This document shows, one piece after another, positions 1 to 8,337 of a DNA stretch of 64,000 bases. Both the position numbers and the translations under genes were made by a program. The notes beneath the pieces are model-generated. The model had not been told where the DNA came from. It saw nothing but the letters and a program-made list of their open reading frames with translations, and searched no databases. This DNA comes from Acidobacteriota bacterium (GTDB lineage: Bacteria; Acidobacteriota; Terriglobia; Terriglobales; SCQP01). Where the stretch lies: assembly GCA_027459505.1 (NCBI GenBank), contig DAIDIE010000022.1, forward strand, positions 88,819 through 152,818, written 5' to 3'. Positions within the stretch are counted from its first letter, which is position 1, and each line of letters starts with the position of its first letter.

Positions 1-8
1 GAGCTGTT

Positions 9-1763
9 ATGGATCACATGACCCCCCGCCCCCGCTCCAGCTTCATGTTCGCCGCTATGGCCGCCGTTACGGCCGCCCTCTTCCTGTTTGGCTTTGCGGC
101 TACCGTGGCGGCCAAGAGACCTTCTCATCATCCGGTTCATCACGTCACTACCCGCACCGCCCTCGTGCGCGCGCTGCGTGGGCGTATCCGCCATGTCTTC
201 GTCATCTACCAGGAAAACCAGTCCTTTGATCACTACTTCGGAACCTATCCCGGCGCCGACAACCTGGCGACCGCGGAGGCGCGTTCCCACGGCTTCCGCC
301 AGTACGACAACATCGGTCACCGTTGGATCACGCCTTTCCGTATCACCGATCCCGATATCGCCGACACCGCCCACTCCCGCCCGGCACTGCTCGCCAAGAT
401 GGATAAAGGACGCATGGACTGGTTCGTTGGCCAGCAGGAGTACAAGGCGCTTGCCAAACACAGCGGCTTGATCAGCGCGCAAAGGCGGGGTCTGCTGACC
501 ATGTCGTACTACGACTGCGATACGATCCCCTTTCTCTGGATGTACGCCCACAACTTCGCCCTTTACGACCACATCTTCCAGGGCATGACGGGGCCATCGA
601 CGCCGGGCAACATTGAGCTGATTGCGGCTCAGACCGGGGCGACGCAATGGGCTCGCAATCCCTCGCAGGCCGTGGCGGCTGACGCGGAAGGTCCTGGCGA
701 GCCAGTGGTGAACGACTCCGAGCCCGCTTCCGGGCCCTATGCGCTGGGTGCCGCGGCCAAGGTCATCATCCACAAGCGGCAATACGATCAGCGCTACGCC
801 ACGGTCATGCTTACCCTCAGCGGTAAAAACGACTCCCAGGCAACGCACGACACTCAGGGCGTCCGCAAAGATCTGGCTCACGAGGCCGCCTCGGGGCGCG
901 AGCCGATTGCCTGGTACTGGTATCAGGAGGGCTACCGCGGGCCGGACGCGATTCCCGCGCGCGGCTATGTGACCCATCACAATGCGCCCCAGTATTTTGG
1001 CTATCTGCGCCACAACCACGTTTTCTGGAATCATGTGGCGGGGTTGGGCGAACTGCTGCCCGCACTGCGTCAGGGCACCTTGCCCGCGCGCGGCGTCTTC
1101 TATATCAAAGGTGGCGACCACAACTCGTTTGGCTGGCGTCCTGCGGACAAAAAAATCTCAGGCTTTTTGGGCGATGACGACCACCCCGGCGCGGGCGACG
1201 CGGGGCGCGACCTCTCCGAATCGTTTGTCGCCACCTTCGTGAACGCGATTGCGCGCAGCCGCTACTGGCGGGATTCGGCCATCATTATCACCTGGGACGA
1301 CGAAGGCGGCTTTTACGATCACGTGCCCCCGCCGCAATTCGAGCAGTGTCCCGACGGCCATCCCTGCGGAGATGGTCCGCGCCTGCCCTTCATCCTGATC
1401 TCGCCTTATGCCAGGTCCGGCGCCGTGGTTCATAGCGTGGGGGATACCGCTTCGGTGGTGAAGTTTCTGGATGTGCTGTTTCAGTTGCCGGCACTGGCGT
1501 CTCTGCCGGATGAAAAACCCTATCTGCCGCGCGGTCCGCGCGATGCGAATGCGCGGTTGACCGACCTGTTGGGCGGCTTCGATCCGCTACGCCTGGAAGG
1601 CCGCAAACCGCCGATTCCGGCAAGCCAGGCGGAGATAGACGACGCCGTGGTCAACCACTTTCCAGTGCGGATGAGCTGCAAAAGCCTGGGCCTGACTCCG
1701 GTGAAGCTGCAAGGCGCCGCCCAAATCCCGCCCCAGGGCTACGCCCCCCGGGTAGGGAACTAA
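9..1763 (+). CDS. Secreted phosphoesterase (phospholipase C / acid phosphatase family)
   Basis: 584-residue member of the phosphoesterase family that includes non-specific phospholipases C and AcpA-type acid phosphatases, which hydrolyse phosphate esters outside the cytoplasm. Visible motifs are the family N-terminal signature YQENQSFDHYFGTYPGAD (about residues 66-83), GGDHNSFGWRP in the middle, and TWDDEGGFYDHVPPP (about 427-441), which carry the metal and phosphate ligands. A hydrophobic stretch after MTPRPRSSFMF is a signal peptide. The second Met (position 18) is an equally good start; only 8 bases precede the first, so the ribosome site cannot be judged. Substrate (phospholipid or other monoester) cannot be decided from sequence. 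Confidence 0.88.
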   Translation: MDHMTPRPRSSFMFAAMAAVTAALFLFGFAATVAAKRPSHHPVHHVTTRTALVRALRGRIRHVFVIYQENQSFDHYFGTYPGADNLATAEARSHGFRQYDNIGHRWITPFRITDPDIADTAHSRPALLAKMDKGRMDWFVGQQEYKALAKHSGLISAQRRGLLTMSYYDCDTIPFLWMYAHNFALYDHIFQGMTGPSTPGNIELIAAQTGATQWARNPSQAVAADAEGPGEPVVNDSEPASGPYALGAAAKVIIHKRQYDQRYATVMLTLSGKNDSQATHDTQGVRKDLAHEAASGREPIAWYWYQEGYRGPDAIPARGYVTHHNAPQYFGYLRHNHVFWNHVAGLGELLPALRQGTLPARGVFYIKGGDHNSFGWRPADKKISGFLGDDDHPGAGDAGRDLSESFVATFVNAIARSRYWRDSAIIITWDDEGGFYDHVPPPQFEQCPDGHPCGDGPRLPFILISPYARSGAVVHSVGDTASVVKFLDVLFQLPALASLPDEKPYLPRGPRDANARLTDLLGGFDPLRLEGRKPPIPASQAEIDDAVVNHFPVRMSCKSLGLTPVKLQGAAQIPPQGYAPRVGN

Positions 1764-1803
1764 GCTGTTCAGCTCCATATTCAAGAGAGTATTGGGTACC
1801 CGC

Positions 1804-2244
1804 TTATTGCTTCAGCCGCGCGTCGAACGGGTATTCGATGGCCTCGACAATACGGAAGCGGCGCGCCTCCAGGTGTGCGGGGTTGAACAGATAGTTGACG
1901 GTCTCCGGAACAATGGCGCTTGGAACCCGGAGTAGGGCGGATTCATTGCGTTCCAGCCACGCCGACCCCAGATCGCGGGTTACCTCCAGACGCCCCCGCC
2001 AGTCCGCCGGAAGGTCCTTCAGTCTGATTTGCGCTACATCGCAATCCGGGGCGGCAATTTTCAGGAGGGTGTATTGCGGGGGCACGTCGTTTGCGGCGGT
2101 GTGGACACAGACTTCCAGCAGCGCGGCGGCGGGGCTTTCGGCAAGGTAGACGACCGGGTGGCCGGCGTGATGCCAGCGTCCGGCGGCGCTCAAGCCGCCG
2201 CGGCCACGCAGGTCGCGATGCCGGCTGATGCGCCAGAGCACCAT
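1804..2244 (-). CDS. RES-domain toxin (NAD+-degrading toxin of a RES-Xre TA pair)
   Basis: 146 residues, the normal size for a RES-domain toxin; the family depletes cellular NAD+. The N-terminal LWRISR and the GRWHHAGHPVVYLAESPAAALLE block (about residues 22-44) match the conserved Arg...Glu core. It lies directly downstream of the Xre/MbcA-type antitoxin: the antitoxin stop and toxin start share one base (TAATG), so the two are translationally coupled in the usual antitoxin-first order. Function is assigned from family and gene pairing. Confidence 0.85.
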   Translation of the reverse strand: MVLWRISRHRDLRGRGGLSAAGRWHHAGHPVVYLAESPAAALLEVCVHTAANDVPPQYTLLKIAAPDCDVAQIRLKDLPADWRGRLEVTRDLGSAWLERNESALLRVPSAIVPETVNYLFNPAHLEARRFRIVEAIEYPFDARLKQ

Positions 2245-2666
2245 TAGACGAACATGCCTTCATCGATCTGCAGCAGCATCTCCTCAACCATCCGGCTGCC
2301 AGTGCCGGTCCGCAGCAGGGAGAGGGGGGTGCGCCGCTCTAGGCGCGCATGCGGCTTGCGGAGCCAGGCCAGCGCGGCTTCCCGGCTGCCATAAACCGTT
2401 GCCGCCAGCGCCAGCACCCGGATTACGCGCAGCACTCGGTCGGACTCCTCGATCGTGAGCTTTTCCCGGCGCGAACGGCGGTGCTGCAGCGTGCGCGCGG
2501 GAATAATTGCGGCATCAATCTCCGGCCGCTGCAGGCCCAGGGCGACCAGCCGCTTGATGATGGAAGGCGCTAGGCGCGCTTCGACAATGCGCAGTATGTC
2601 GCCTTCGGTGGCGGGCGGCTCCAGTCCCAGCCAGTCGCCGATTTGGGTGTTGGCGCCGTTCATCAC
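2244..2666 (-). CDS. Xre/MbcA/ParS-type antitoxin (DUF2384) of the RES pair
   Basis: About 140 residues: an N-terminal helical region followed by the C-terminal antitoxin domain, recognisable from LTIEESDRVLRVIRVLALAATVYGS and EAALAWLRKPHARLERRTPLSLL, typical of the toxin-binding DUF2384 segment. It neutralises the adjacent RES toxin and normally represses its own promoter. The first codon is GTG (2666), immediately followed by ATG (2663). No Shine-Dalgarno is visible, and a CATAAT -10 box lies about 7 nt upstream, so the mRNA may be leaderless (inference). Confidence 0.83.
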   Translation of the reverse strand: MMNGANTQIGDWLGLEPPATEGDILRIVEARLAPSIIKRLVALGLQRPEIDAAIIPARTLQHRRSRREKLTIEESDRVLRVIRVLALAATVYGSREAALAWLRKPHARLERRTPLSLLRTGTGSRMVEEMLLQIDEGMFV

Positions 2667-2673
2667 TGTCTAC

Positions 2674-2694
2674 ATTATGCCACCGGTTCACCGG
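2674..2694 (-). promoter_or_regulatory. Putative promoter/operator of the RES-Xre operon
   Basis: Reading on the minus strand, a CATAAT -10 box (2674-2679) lies directly upstream of the antitoxin start, and a CCGGT-N2-ACCGG palindrome (2683-2694) sits just upstream of it, between the -10 and -35 regions. That is where an autoregulating Xre antitoxin would bind. Seen in sequence; the binding is inferred. Confidence 0.4.
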
Positions 2695-2739
2695 CAGAGT
2701 GTAGGAACAAGATCGTGAGGAGATTGAGCTCGAACGCAA

Positions 2740-2825
2740 ACGAGCCAGGGCCGAGTCGAACTGATTTCGAGACGTAAGCTTCGGCAGGATACCGAAGCGG
2801 GTGGAGTAAAGGCGGCCCTGCCGCT
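2740..2825 (+). repeat. R2 element, copy a
   Basis: Short R2 copy running from the shared 5' end (ACGAGCCAGGGCCGAGTCGAAC) to the shared 3' end (GCGGGTGGAGTAAAGGCGGCC...CCGC). It lies downstream of the MarR-GNAT gene, whose last codons abut it, and upstream of the RES-Xre operon. The internal palindrome is degenerate here. Confidence 0.6.
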
Positions 2826-3854
2826 TCAGCTCGCCTTCCCCCGGCGCGCTGGCCGCTTCTCAACGGCGCGCTGTGCGCCCGAAAGATTCCCCCTCGCTAC
2901 TGTTTGGAACGGGCTTTTTCCGGTATAGAGCATCGCGACATCACAGCGGGCATATTCGCCGCCGTAGCGGGCGAGAAGCTCGGAGTTGTGGACAAACCCA
3001 TTGCGCTCATAGAGCCTGATGGCTGCTTCAGCTTTCCTATTGGTCAGCAGGAAGAGCCGCTTGGCCCCCATGGCGAAGGCGCGCTCGATGGTGGCGCGCA
3101 GGAGGAATTCGCCGGCGCCCCGTCCCCGCGCCGCGCTCACCACGGCCATCTTAATCAGCTCGAATTCACCGGGACTTGCCGGTAACAGCCCGCAGGTACC
3201 AATGATGCCGAATTCGGGGTGCTCCACGAAGAGGATGTCGCCACCCGGATCTAAGATCGCGCGGCGCGGGTTGGATAGCTGCGCTTCGTCGACCGGTTCC
3301 ATTGCGAACTTCGCCTCAATCCAGGCCCGGTTGATGCGCTCAAAATCAGCCGCGAGCCCGTCGTGAAAGGGGCGAATCGCAAATCCGGGCCCAGGGCGCC
3401 GGTCCAGGGGGCGGTCAGCGAGTGCGGCTTCCAGTGCTCCCACGTGAGCGAGCAGGGCATTTACATCGCACGCCTCCTCCACCGCCGCCCGGATGCGCGG
3501 CCAAAGCGCCGTTCCGGCGCGTTCCATCGTTTGCCGTCCCGTGTTGGTGAGGCTGAGGCGGCGCACGCGGCCATCCTTCCGGTCGGGCGTGTTTGCAACC
3601 AGTCGCGCTTTCCGGAGCTGCCCGGCAACCCGGGTAATTGCTGGCTGGCTGAACCCGGTCGCTTCCGCCGCTTCCCCCACACTCATCGCGCCGTGCCGCC
3701 AGAGCGCGGTGAGCAGCGGCATTTGTCCGGGCACAGCCACTAGTCCGCAATCTCGTGCCATCAGCTCCGCACCGGCCTGCAGCCGCTCCGCCAGCCGTTT
3801 CAGACGGCTGCCGAGCATCACCCCCGCTTCCTCCGCCAAGACGTCGATCGGCAT
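2826..3854 (-). CDS. MarR-family regulator fused to GNAT N-acetyltransferase
   Basis: 342 residues with two modules. Residues 1-150 form a MarR winged helix (GAMSVGEAAEATGFSQPAITRVAGQL recognition region, DRKDGRVRRLSLT wing). Residues 158-310 form a GNAT fold with an acetyl-CoA loop in the segment SAARGRGAGEFLLRATIERA and the terminal LYERNGFVHNSELL. MarR-GNAT fusions are known in many bacteria; ligands and acetylation targets are generally unknown. A strong AAGGAGG ribosome site lies 6-7 nt before the start, and a perfect palindrome lies in the promoter. The last ~25 residues are low-complexity and basic, next to R2 copy a. Confidence 0.88.
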   Translation of the reverse strand: MPIDVLAEEAGVMLGSRLKRLAERLQAGAELMARDCGLVAVPGQMPLLTALWRHGAMSVGEAAEATGFSQPAITRVAGQLRKARLVANTPDRKDGRVRRLSLTNTGRQTMERAGTALWPRIRAAVEEACDVNALLAHVGALEAALADRPLDRRPGPGFAIRPFHDGLAADFERINRAWIEAKFAMEPVDEAQLSNPRRAILDPGGDILFVEHPEFGIIGTCGLLPASPGEFELIKMAVVSAARGRGAGEFLLRATIERAFAMGAKRLFLLTNRKAEAAIRLYERNGFVHNSELLARYGGEYARCDVAMLYTGKSPFQTVARGNLSGAQRAVEKRPARRGKAS

Positions 3855-3880
3855 TTCTACCCTCCTTGAAGGAGAATTTC

Positions 3881-3892
3881 ATAACATGTTAT
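3881..3892. promoter_or_regulatory. Candidate MarR operator ATAACATGTTAT
   Basis: A perfect 12-bp palindrome, ATAACATGTTAT, 27 bp upstream of the MarR-GNAT start codon. It is AT-rich against a GC-rich background, as expected of a MarR autoregulatory operator overlapping its promoter. Binding is inferred. Confidence 0.5.
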
Positions 3893-3949
3893 ACAAGTCA
3901 AGTCTTACCCTGCGCCGCGGCAAGCCGGCTGCGCCCCAGGCTCCGCGAC

Positions 3950-3985
3950 CCGAAAACGCAGGTGGAATAAAAGCGGCCGTGCCGC
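3950..3985 (+). repeat. R2 3'-end fragment
   Basis: GGTGGAATAAAAGCGGCCGTGCCGC matches the 3' end of the R2 elements (compare 7400-7422 and 54659-54683). No R2 5' end is visible next to it, so this is a truncated copy. The rest of 3893-4129 holds no gene that I can support. Confidence 0.5.
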
Positions 3986-4129
3986 CTGAGGCTTCCCCGC
4001 ACAGTCGTCCGGGTATTGCCAGAAAAGACGGTCAGCAGTCACTGGTCCGGTGAGGTCGGGTCGCGCCCGCGATTGGTCATGAACTGCGGCCAAGGGCTGT
4101 GCAGCCGGCCATTGCCGGCGCTGCGACCC

Positions 4130-5104
4130 CTACAGGTCCCATTGCAGCGATTTGCGGAGGATCTTGCGGGTGAGGCCGGTCAGGGCGGCGGCGCTGGCTT
4201 GTTGCGGGGTGAACCATTTGCCGCTTTTCGAACGCGCCTCGCGGCTGTGATAAACATTCGCTTCTATACGGTAGCGGGTAATGGTGTGGCGGAACGTGTG
4301 CACCGGCTCGGCGCGTTCGGACGGCCCCGCCTCGGGCAGCTCCCACATGCCGGCCATGCGCGCTGCGGACGCGGGGCGCTGCCGCAGCAGCACGCGGCCG
4401 CGGCGATGCAGCAGCGCGTAATGCTCGCGCAGGGCGGTGCTCTCCTGTTTCTTGCGCTCGCCTTCCAACTCTCCGCGGCTGGCGCATTGCGTGAGCAGGG
4501 GGCAGAGCTGGCACCGCGGTTGACGTGGGGTGCAGACGGTCGCGCCTAACTCCATTAATGCCTGGTTCCATTGCCCGGGACGCGAACAGCGCGCCCAGAC
4601 GGCGGCGCGTTCCTCAACTTCGCGCGGACTGAGCAACGCCCCTTCGAGGCGGCGCGCCACGCGCACCACATTGCCGTCCACCGCTGGAACCGCCGTTCCA
4701 AACGCAATGCTGGCCACTGCGCCGGCGGTGTAGCGGCCAATGCCGGGCAGGCGCAGGATTTGCTCATAGTCGCGGGGAAAGCTTCCGCCATGTTCACTGA
4801 CGATCTGTCTGGCCGCCGCCTGCATCTGGCGGGCGCGGCGGTAATAGCCCAGCCCGCTCCACAGTCCCAGCAACTGCTGCTCGTCCGCCGCCGCCAGATT
4901 CTGCACGTTGGGCAGTTGGGCGAGGAAGCGCTCGTAATAAGGGATTACAACGGAGACGCGCGTCTGTTGCAGCATGATCTCCGACACCCAGACGCAATAA
5001 GGATCGCCGGCACGCTCCGGCTGACGCCAGGGGAGGGGACGTTGCTCGGCGGCAAACCAGCGCAGCAAACTACGGCGCAGCGCGGCGGTGCGTTGCAGGG
5101 TCAT
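4130..5104 (-). CDS. mutY: A/G-specific adenine DNA glycosylase MutY
   Basis: 324-residue base-excision-repair glycosylase that removes adenine mispaired with 8-oxoguanine. Visible parts, in order: the catalytic-Glu segment SEIMLQQTRVSVVIPYYERF; the helix-hairpin-helix LPGIGRYTAGAVASIAFG; the catalytic-Asp segment VDGNVVRVARRLEG; the 4Fe-4S ligands in exact MutY spacing C-X6-C-X2-C-X5-C (CTPRQPRCQLCPLLTQC); and a C-terminal NUDIX-like 8-oxoG recognition domain (MAGMWELPEAG). Length is slightly short but complete. A short GTTTACAGTTTACCGTTCACAG array starts only a few bases upstream of the start codon. Confidence 0.96.
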   Translation of the reverse strand: MTLQRTAALRRSLLRWFAAEQRPLPWRQPERAGDPYCVWVSEIMLQQTRVSVVIPYYERFLAQLPNVQNLAAADEQQLLGLWSGLGYYRRARQMQAAARQIVSEHGGSFPRDYEQILRLPGIGRYTAGAVASIAFGTAVPAVDGNVVRVARRLEGALLSPREVEERAAVWARCSRPGQWNQALMELGATVCTPRQPRCQLCPLLTQCASRGELEGERKKQESTALREHYALLHRRGRVLLRQRPASAARMAGMWELPEAGPSERAEPVHTFRHTITRYRIEANVYHSREARSKSGKWFTPQQASAAALTGLTRKILRKSLQWDL

Positions 5105-5347
5105 AGGGAGTTTACAGTTTACCGTTCACAGTTGACCGAATGGCGTTGCGGTGGACCTGAGGTTGCGCACGGCTTTGGCGTTGCTCCCCACTGGGGGGGA
5201 GGGTATCCGCATACGGGGCAGGACGATATAGTACAACTGCGCCAACGCCGGTGCGCGCAACCTGGGGCAACGCCGGAAAGTGTGCCGCCAGGCACGTGAT
5301 GGGGTGGGCACAACGATTCCGCCGCGCTGTCCTAAAATAGGGAACGC

Positions 5348-6739
5348 ATGGATCTGCAAGGCAAACGTGTCCTGGTTGTGGGAATGGCAAGCAGTGGGAT
5401 TGCTATTGCCCTGTTTCTGCGCCGCCATGGCGCGCGTGTGGTGGTCTCGGAGATGCGCGCGGCCGAAGACCTGCGCGCCGAGATTTCAGGGCTGCTGGAA
5501 GCGGGCGTCGCCATTGAAACCGGCGGCCATCGCGAGCGCACGTTCCTCGACGCCGACTTCATTGTGGTCAGCCCTGGGGTGCCTTCGCAGTTGCCGCTGC
5601 TGCAGCGGGCGCGCGCGCAGCAGATTCCAGTGCTGGGCGAAATCGAAGTCGCCACACGTTTCCTCAAAGGCAGCATTGTGGCGATTACCGGCTCCAACGG
5701 GAAGACCACGACCACCGCGCTGGTGGGACACATCCTCGCCGGCTGCGGATTCCCGGTGCAGGTGGGCGGGAACATTGGCGTGCCACTCAGCTCGCTGGTC
5801 GAAACCTCCACGGACGATACCGTGAACGTCATGGAACTCTCCAGCTTTCAGTTGGAGACAGTGCAGGATTTCCATGCGCACATCGCCGTGGTTCTTAATC
5901 TTACCCAGGATCACCTGGACCGGCATGGCTCCATGGAGGCTTATGCCGCCGCCAAGCAGCGTATCTTTCTGAACCAGACGGCACAGGACTATGCCGTGCT
6001 GAATGGCCGCGATGAATGGTGCCGGCGCTACGCCGGGAACGTCTCCAGCAGCGTGCGCTGGTTCAACCCGGAGGACGGCGGCGCACTGGCCGAAGGGGCA
6101 TTTGCGGAGGCGGGCAACATCGTTTGGCGCGAAGCCAGGCGCGTGACGCAGCTTTTCGCGCTTGACGATATCCCGTTGCGTGGACGCCATAACCTGGAAA
6201 ACGTCTTGGCGGCCGTCTCGGTCGCCTGCCTGCTGAGCCGCAAGGCGACCGGAGAGGCGCTTTCCCCGGCGCGCGTGCGGCAGATTGCCGATGCGGTGCG
6301 TAGCTTCAAGGCGGTCGAGCACCGTCTGGAGTTTGTCGCCAAGGTGAATGGGGTGAATTATTTCAACGATTCCAAGGCGACCAATGTCGATTCCACGCTG
6401 CGGGCGCTGGAATCGTTTTCGGGCGGGGTGTGGGTGATCCTGGGCGGCAAAGATAAGGGCAGCGACTATCGTCCGCTGATTCCCCTGCTGCGCGAGAGAA
6501 CGCGCGGAATTTTGCTGATCGGGGCGGCGGCGGCCAAAATTGCCAGCCATCTGGAGCCCTCGGGCCTGCCGTTGACCTCCGCCGGGACGCTGAGCCGCGC
6601 TCTCGAAATGGCTCATGCCCAGGCAAAACCGGGCGACACGGTGCTGCTGGCGCCGGCCTGCGCCAGCTTTGACCAGTTCCAGAATTACGAACACCGCGGA
6701 CGCGTGTTTAAAGAGCTGGTGGCGCGGCTGGCGGTGTAA
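5348..6739 (+). CDS. murD: UDP-N-acetylmuramoylalanine--D-glutamate ligase MurD
   Basis: 463-residue cytoplasmic Mur ligase that adds D-Glu to UDP-MurNAc-L-Ala in peptidoglycan synthesis. The N-terminal Rossmann-like domain (VLVVGMASSGIAIALFLRRHG) is followed by the ATP-binding loop GSNGKTTTTALVGH (about residues 115-128), the central LNLTQDHLDRHGSMEAYAAAK block, and the C-terminal domain with HRLEFVAKVNGVNYFNDSKATN and ILGGKDKGSDY. Full length. It is not inside a mur/fts cluster here, with mutY divergent upstream. Confidence 0.97.
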   Translation: MDLQGKRVLVVGMASSGIAIALFLRRHGARVVVSEMRAAEDLRAEISGLLEAGVAIETGGHRERTFLDADFIVVSPGVPSQLPLLQRARAQQIPVLGEIEVATRFLKGSIVAITGSNGKTTTTALVGHILAGCGFPVQVGGNIGVPLSSLVETSTDDTVNVMELSSFQLETVQDFHAHIAVVLNLTQDHLDRHGSMEAYAAAKQRIFLNQTAQDYAVLNGRDEWCRRYAGNVSSSVRWFNPEDGGALAEGAFAEAGNIVWREARRVTQLFALDDIPLRGRHNLENVLAAVSVACLLSRKATGEALSPARVRQIADAVRSFKAVEHRLEFVAKVNGVNYFNDSKATNVDSTLRALESFSGGVWVILGGKDKGSDYRPLIPLLRERTRGILLIGAAAAKIASHLEPSGLPLTSAGTLSRALEMAHAQAKPGDTVLLAPACASFDQFQNYEHRGRVFKELVARLAV

Positions 6740-6877
6740 CGGATTTCGCTTGCTCAGCCAAATTCCGCATGCCTGTCTTGACTGCTTCGCTTGGGGTGTG
6801 GAAAGTCCAGTCCAGAAGACGAGCGAGCCTCCGTCCTCCGGTGAAGCACAAGCTGTTCAGAGGCCCCGCGCTCGCAG

Positions 6878-6946
6878 TTGAACGCGTTCAAAAAAACACT
6901 TGACGGCCAGACCGGGGAGGCCTAGGCTGTAGTTGAACGCGTTCAA
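6878..6946. promoter_or_regulatory. Promoter flanked by two identical TTGAACGCGTTCAA operators
   Basis: Two perfect copies of the 14-bp palindrome TTGAACGCGTTCAA lie at 6878-6891 and 6933-6946, centres 55 bp apart. Between them is a good promoter: TTGACG (6900-6905), 17-bp spacer, TAGGCT (6923-6928). The second operator covers the expected transcription start. The TetR-family gene just downstream is the obvious candidate regulator (inference). Confidence 0.65.
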
Positions 6947-6970
6947 ATTGCGTTTGACGGAGGCTTTCCG

Positions 6971-7312
6971 ATGCACACCGTTACCGTTGCTCTTGCCTAT
7001 AGTCTGTTCGCCGGCGGATTGGTGCTGGCGACTGGTTGGGAACTATCGCGGCATGGGAGCGTCTTGCTGCGTTCAGCCTTTCCCAGCGACCCGGAGAAGG
7101 TTGCCGCCATGCGTTCGCTCCTGCTGTTCGCCTTCTACCTGTTTAATGTTGGCTGGATTTGCGTTTCGCTGGACCTCACAAGCATCAACTACTCGTTGGC
7201 CGCAACCGCTGAAGAGTTCGCGGATAGGGTGGGGATAATGCTGATGGTGCTGGCACTGACGCATTTTTCCTGCGCGCTTCTCTATTCGCGCATGCGGCGG
7301 CGGGGCTGCTGA
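6971..7312 (+). CDS. Small integral membrane protein, TetR-controlled (unknown function)
   Basis: 113 residues with about three hydrophobic segments (near residues 5-25, 47-68 and 88-105) and a basic C-terminus (YSRMRRRGC). I do not recognise a named family. The promoter with twin TTGAACGCGTTCAA sites lies directly upstream, with GACGGAGG acting as ribosome site, so it is the first gene of a TetR-controlled unit with tetR and the epimerase. A role in solvent/drug or membrane-stress response would fit but is speculation. Confidence 0.65.
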   Translation: MHTVTVALAYSLFAGGLVLATGWELSRHGSVLLRSAFPSDPEKVAAMRSLLLFAFYLFNVGWICVSLDLTSINYSLAATAEEFADRVGIMLMVLALTHFSCALLYSRMRRRGC

Positions 7313-7343
7313 ACGAGCGGCCATAGGGGTGAAGGGCTTCCCT

Positions 7344-7422
7344 ACGAGCCAGGACCGCGTCGAACTGCTTTCGACGTCGAAATCGCAGGCCGAAGCGGGT
7401 GGAACATAAGCGGCCGTGCCGC
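7344..7422 (+). repeat. R2 element, copy b
   Basis: ACGAGCCAGGACCGCGTCGAAC...AAGCGGCCGTGCCGC, 79 bp, with a perfect internal palindrome TTTCGACGTCGAAA. It is followed after 23 bp by R1 copy A. The pair separates the membrane-protein gene from tetR. Confidence 0.65.
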
Positions 7423-7445
7423 ATGGAGGCCCTTCCAATCACCCC

Positions 7446-7625
7446 AGGAGCGAGCCACCGAGTTTTCCCTGCGGGAGGTGATCGCAGGTGGAGGGCCGCG
7501 AAATTCCGAAGGGCGTCCCCCTCGCGCGGGAGAGGAGCCCGGCATCGGCGGCTTCACGTTCTCACTGGAGAACGTGCCAGCGACCAACGGGAGCGGGCGG
7601 CCTGAAGGAGACGAGGCCGTGCCTC
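7446..7625 (+). repeat. R1 structured element, copy A (180 bp)
   Basis: Runs from AGGAGCGAGCCACCGAG to GACGAGGCCGTGCCTC and ends 12 bp before the tetR start. It contains the conserved hairpin CACGTTCTC-ACTG-GAGAACGTG and an upstream hairpin (TTTCCC/GGGAGG). The ORF track extends tetR through it without a stop because the element is open in several frames; those residues are repeat-encoded. Confidence 0.85.
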
Positions 7626-7637
7626 ATTGAGCTGTTT

Positions 7638-8309
7638 ATGAAAATGAATCTTGCCGGCGCAACGCGACGGTCGGGCGAGCAGACGCGTGAGCTGATCCTG
7701 ACTACCGCGCTGAGTTTGTTTCGCGAGCAGGGCTTTGACCAGACCACCATGCGGCAGATCGCCGCCGCCTGTGGCGTGGCGCTGGGCGCGGCTTACTATT
7801 ATTTCCGCTCCAAAGAAGAGCTGGTGATGGCGTTTTACGAGCGGGCGCAGACCGAGCTGAGTCCGGCGCTGGAGCAGGTGCTGGCGGCGCGCCGCCTGGA
7901 GGAGCGTCTACGGCAGTTACTGCGGTTGAAGTTCGATTACTTTCGCCCCTACCGTTCCTTACTCTGGGCCTTATCGCGGCATACCGATCCCCTGGATCCG
8001 CTGTCGCCCTTCAGCGATGCCACGAAGAGCGTTCGCGAGAGGGATATACAGGGATTCGAGCGCCTGATCGACACCGTGCGGGCGCCTGCCGACCTGCGTC
8101 AGCACCTGCCGCGCATTCTGTGGATGTACCAGATGGGAATTCTGCTGTTCTGGATTTATGACCGCTCCGCCGATCAGAAACGGACGCAGGTGCTGGTCGA
8201 AAAGACACTGGGAATGGTGGTGCTGCTGATCAAGCTCTCCAGTCTGCCCTTGATGCGCCCCATTCGCCGCCGGGCGGTGGAGCTGGTCGACATGTTGCAG
8301 GAAGGCTAA
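7638..8309 (+). CDS. TetR/AcrR-family transcriptional regulator
   Basis: 223 residues from ATG 7638. The track ORF starting at 7488 is extended through repeat R1-A, so I reject its first 50 residues. The N-terminal helix-turn-helix is clear (REQGFDQTTMRQIAAACGVALGAAYYYFRSKEELV, about residues 31-65), followed by an all-helical ligand domain. It probably represses the promoter with twin TTGAACGCGTTCAA sites upstream of the small membrane protein. The epimerase gene starts 28 bp downstream, so the two are likely cotranscribed. Ligand unknown. Confidence 0.88.
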   Translation: MKMNLAGATRRSGEQTRELILTTALSLFREQGFDQTTMRQIAAACGVALGAAYYYFRSKEELVMAFYERAQTELSPALEQVLAARRLEERLRQLLRLKFDYFRPYRSLLWALSRHTDPLDPLSPFSDATKSVRERDIQGFERLIDTVRAPADLRQHLPRILWMYQMGILLFWIYDRSADQKRTQVLVEKTLGMVVLLIKLSSLPLMRPIRRRAVELVDMLQEG

Positions 8310-8337
8310 CGCCGATGCTCAAGGCGGGAGGACTGTT

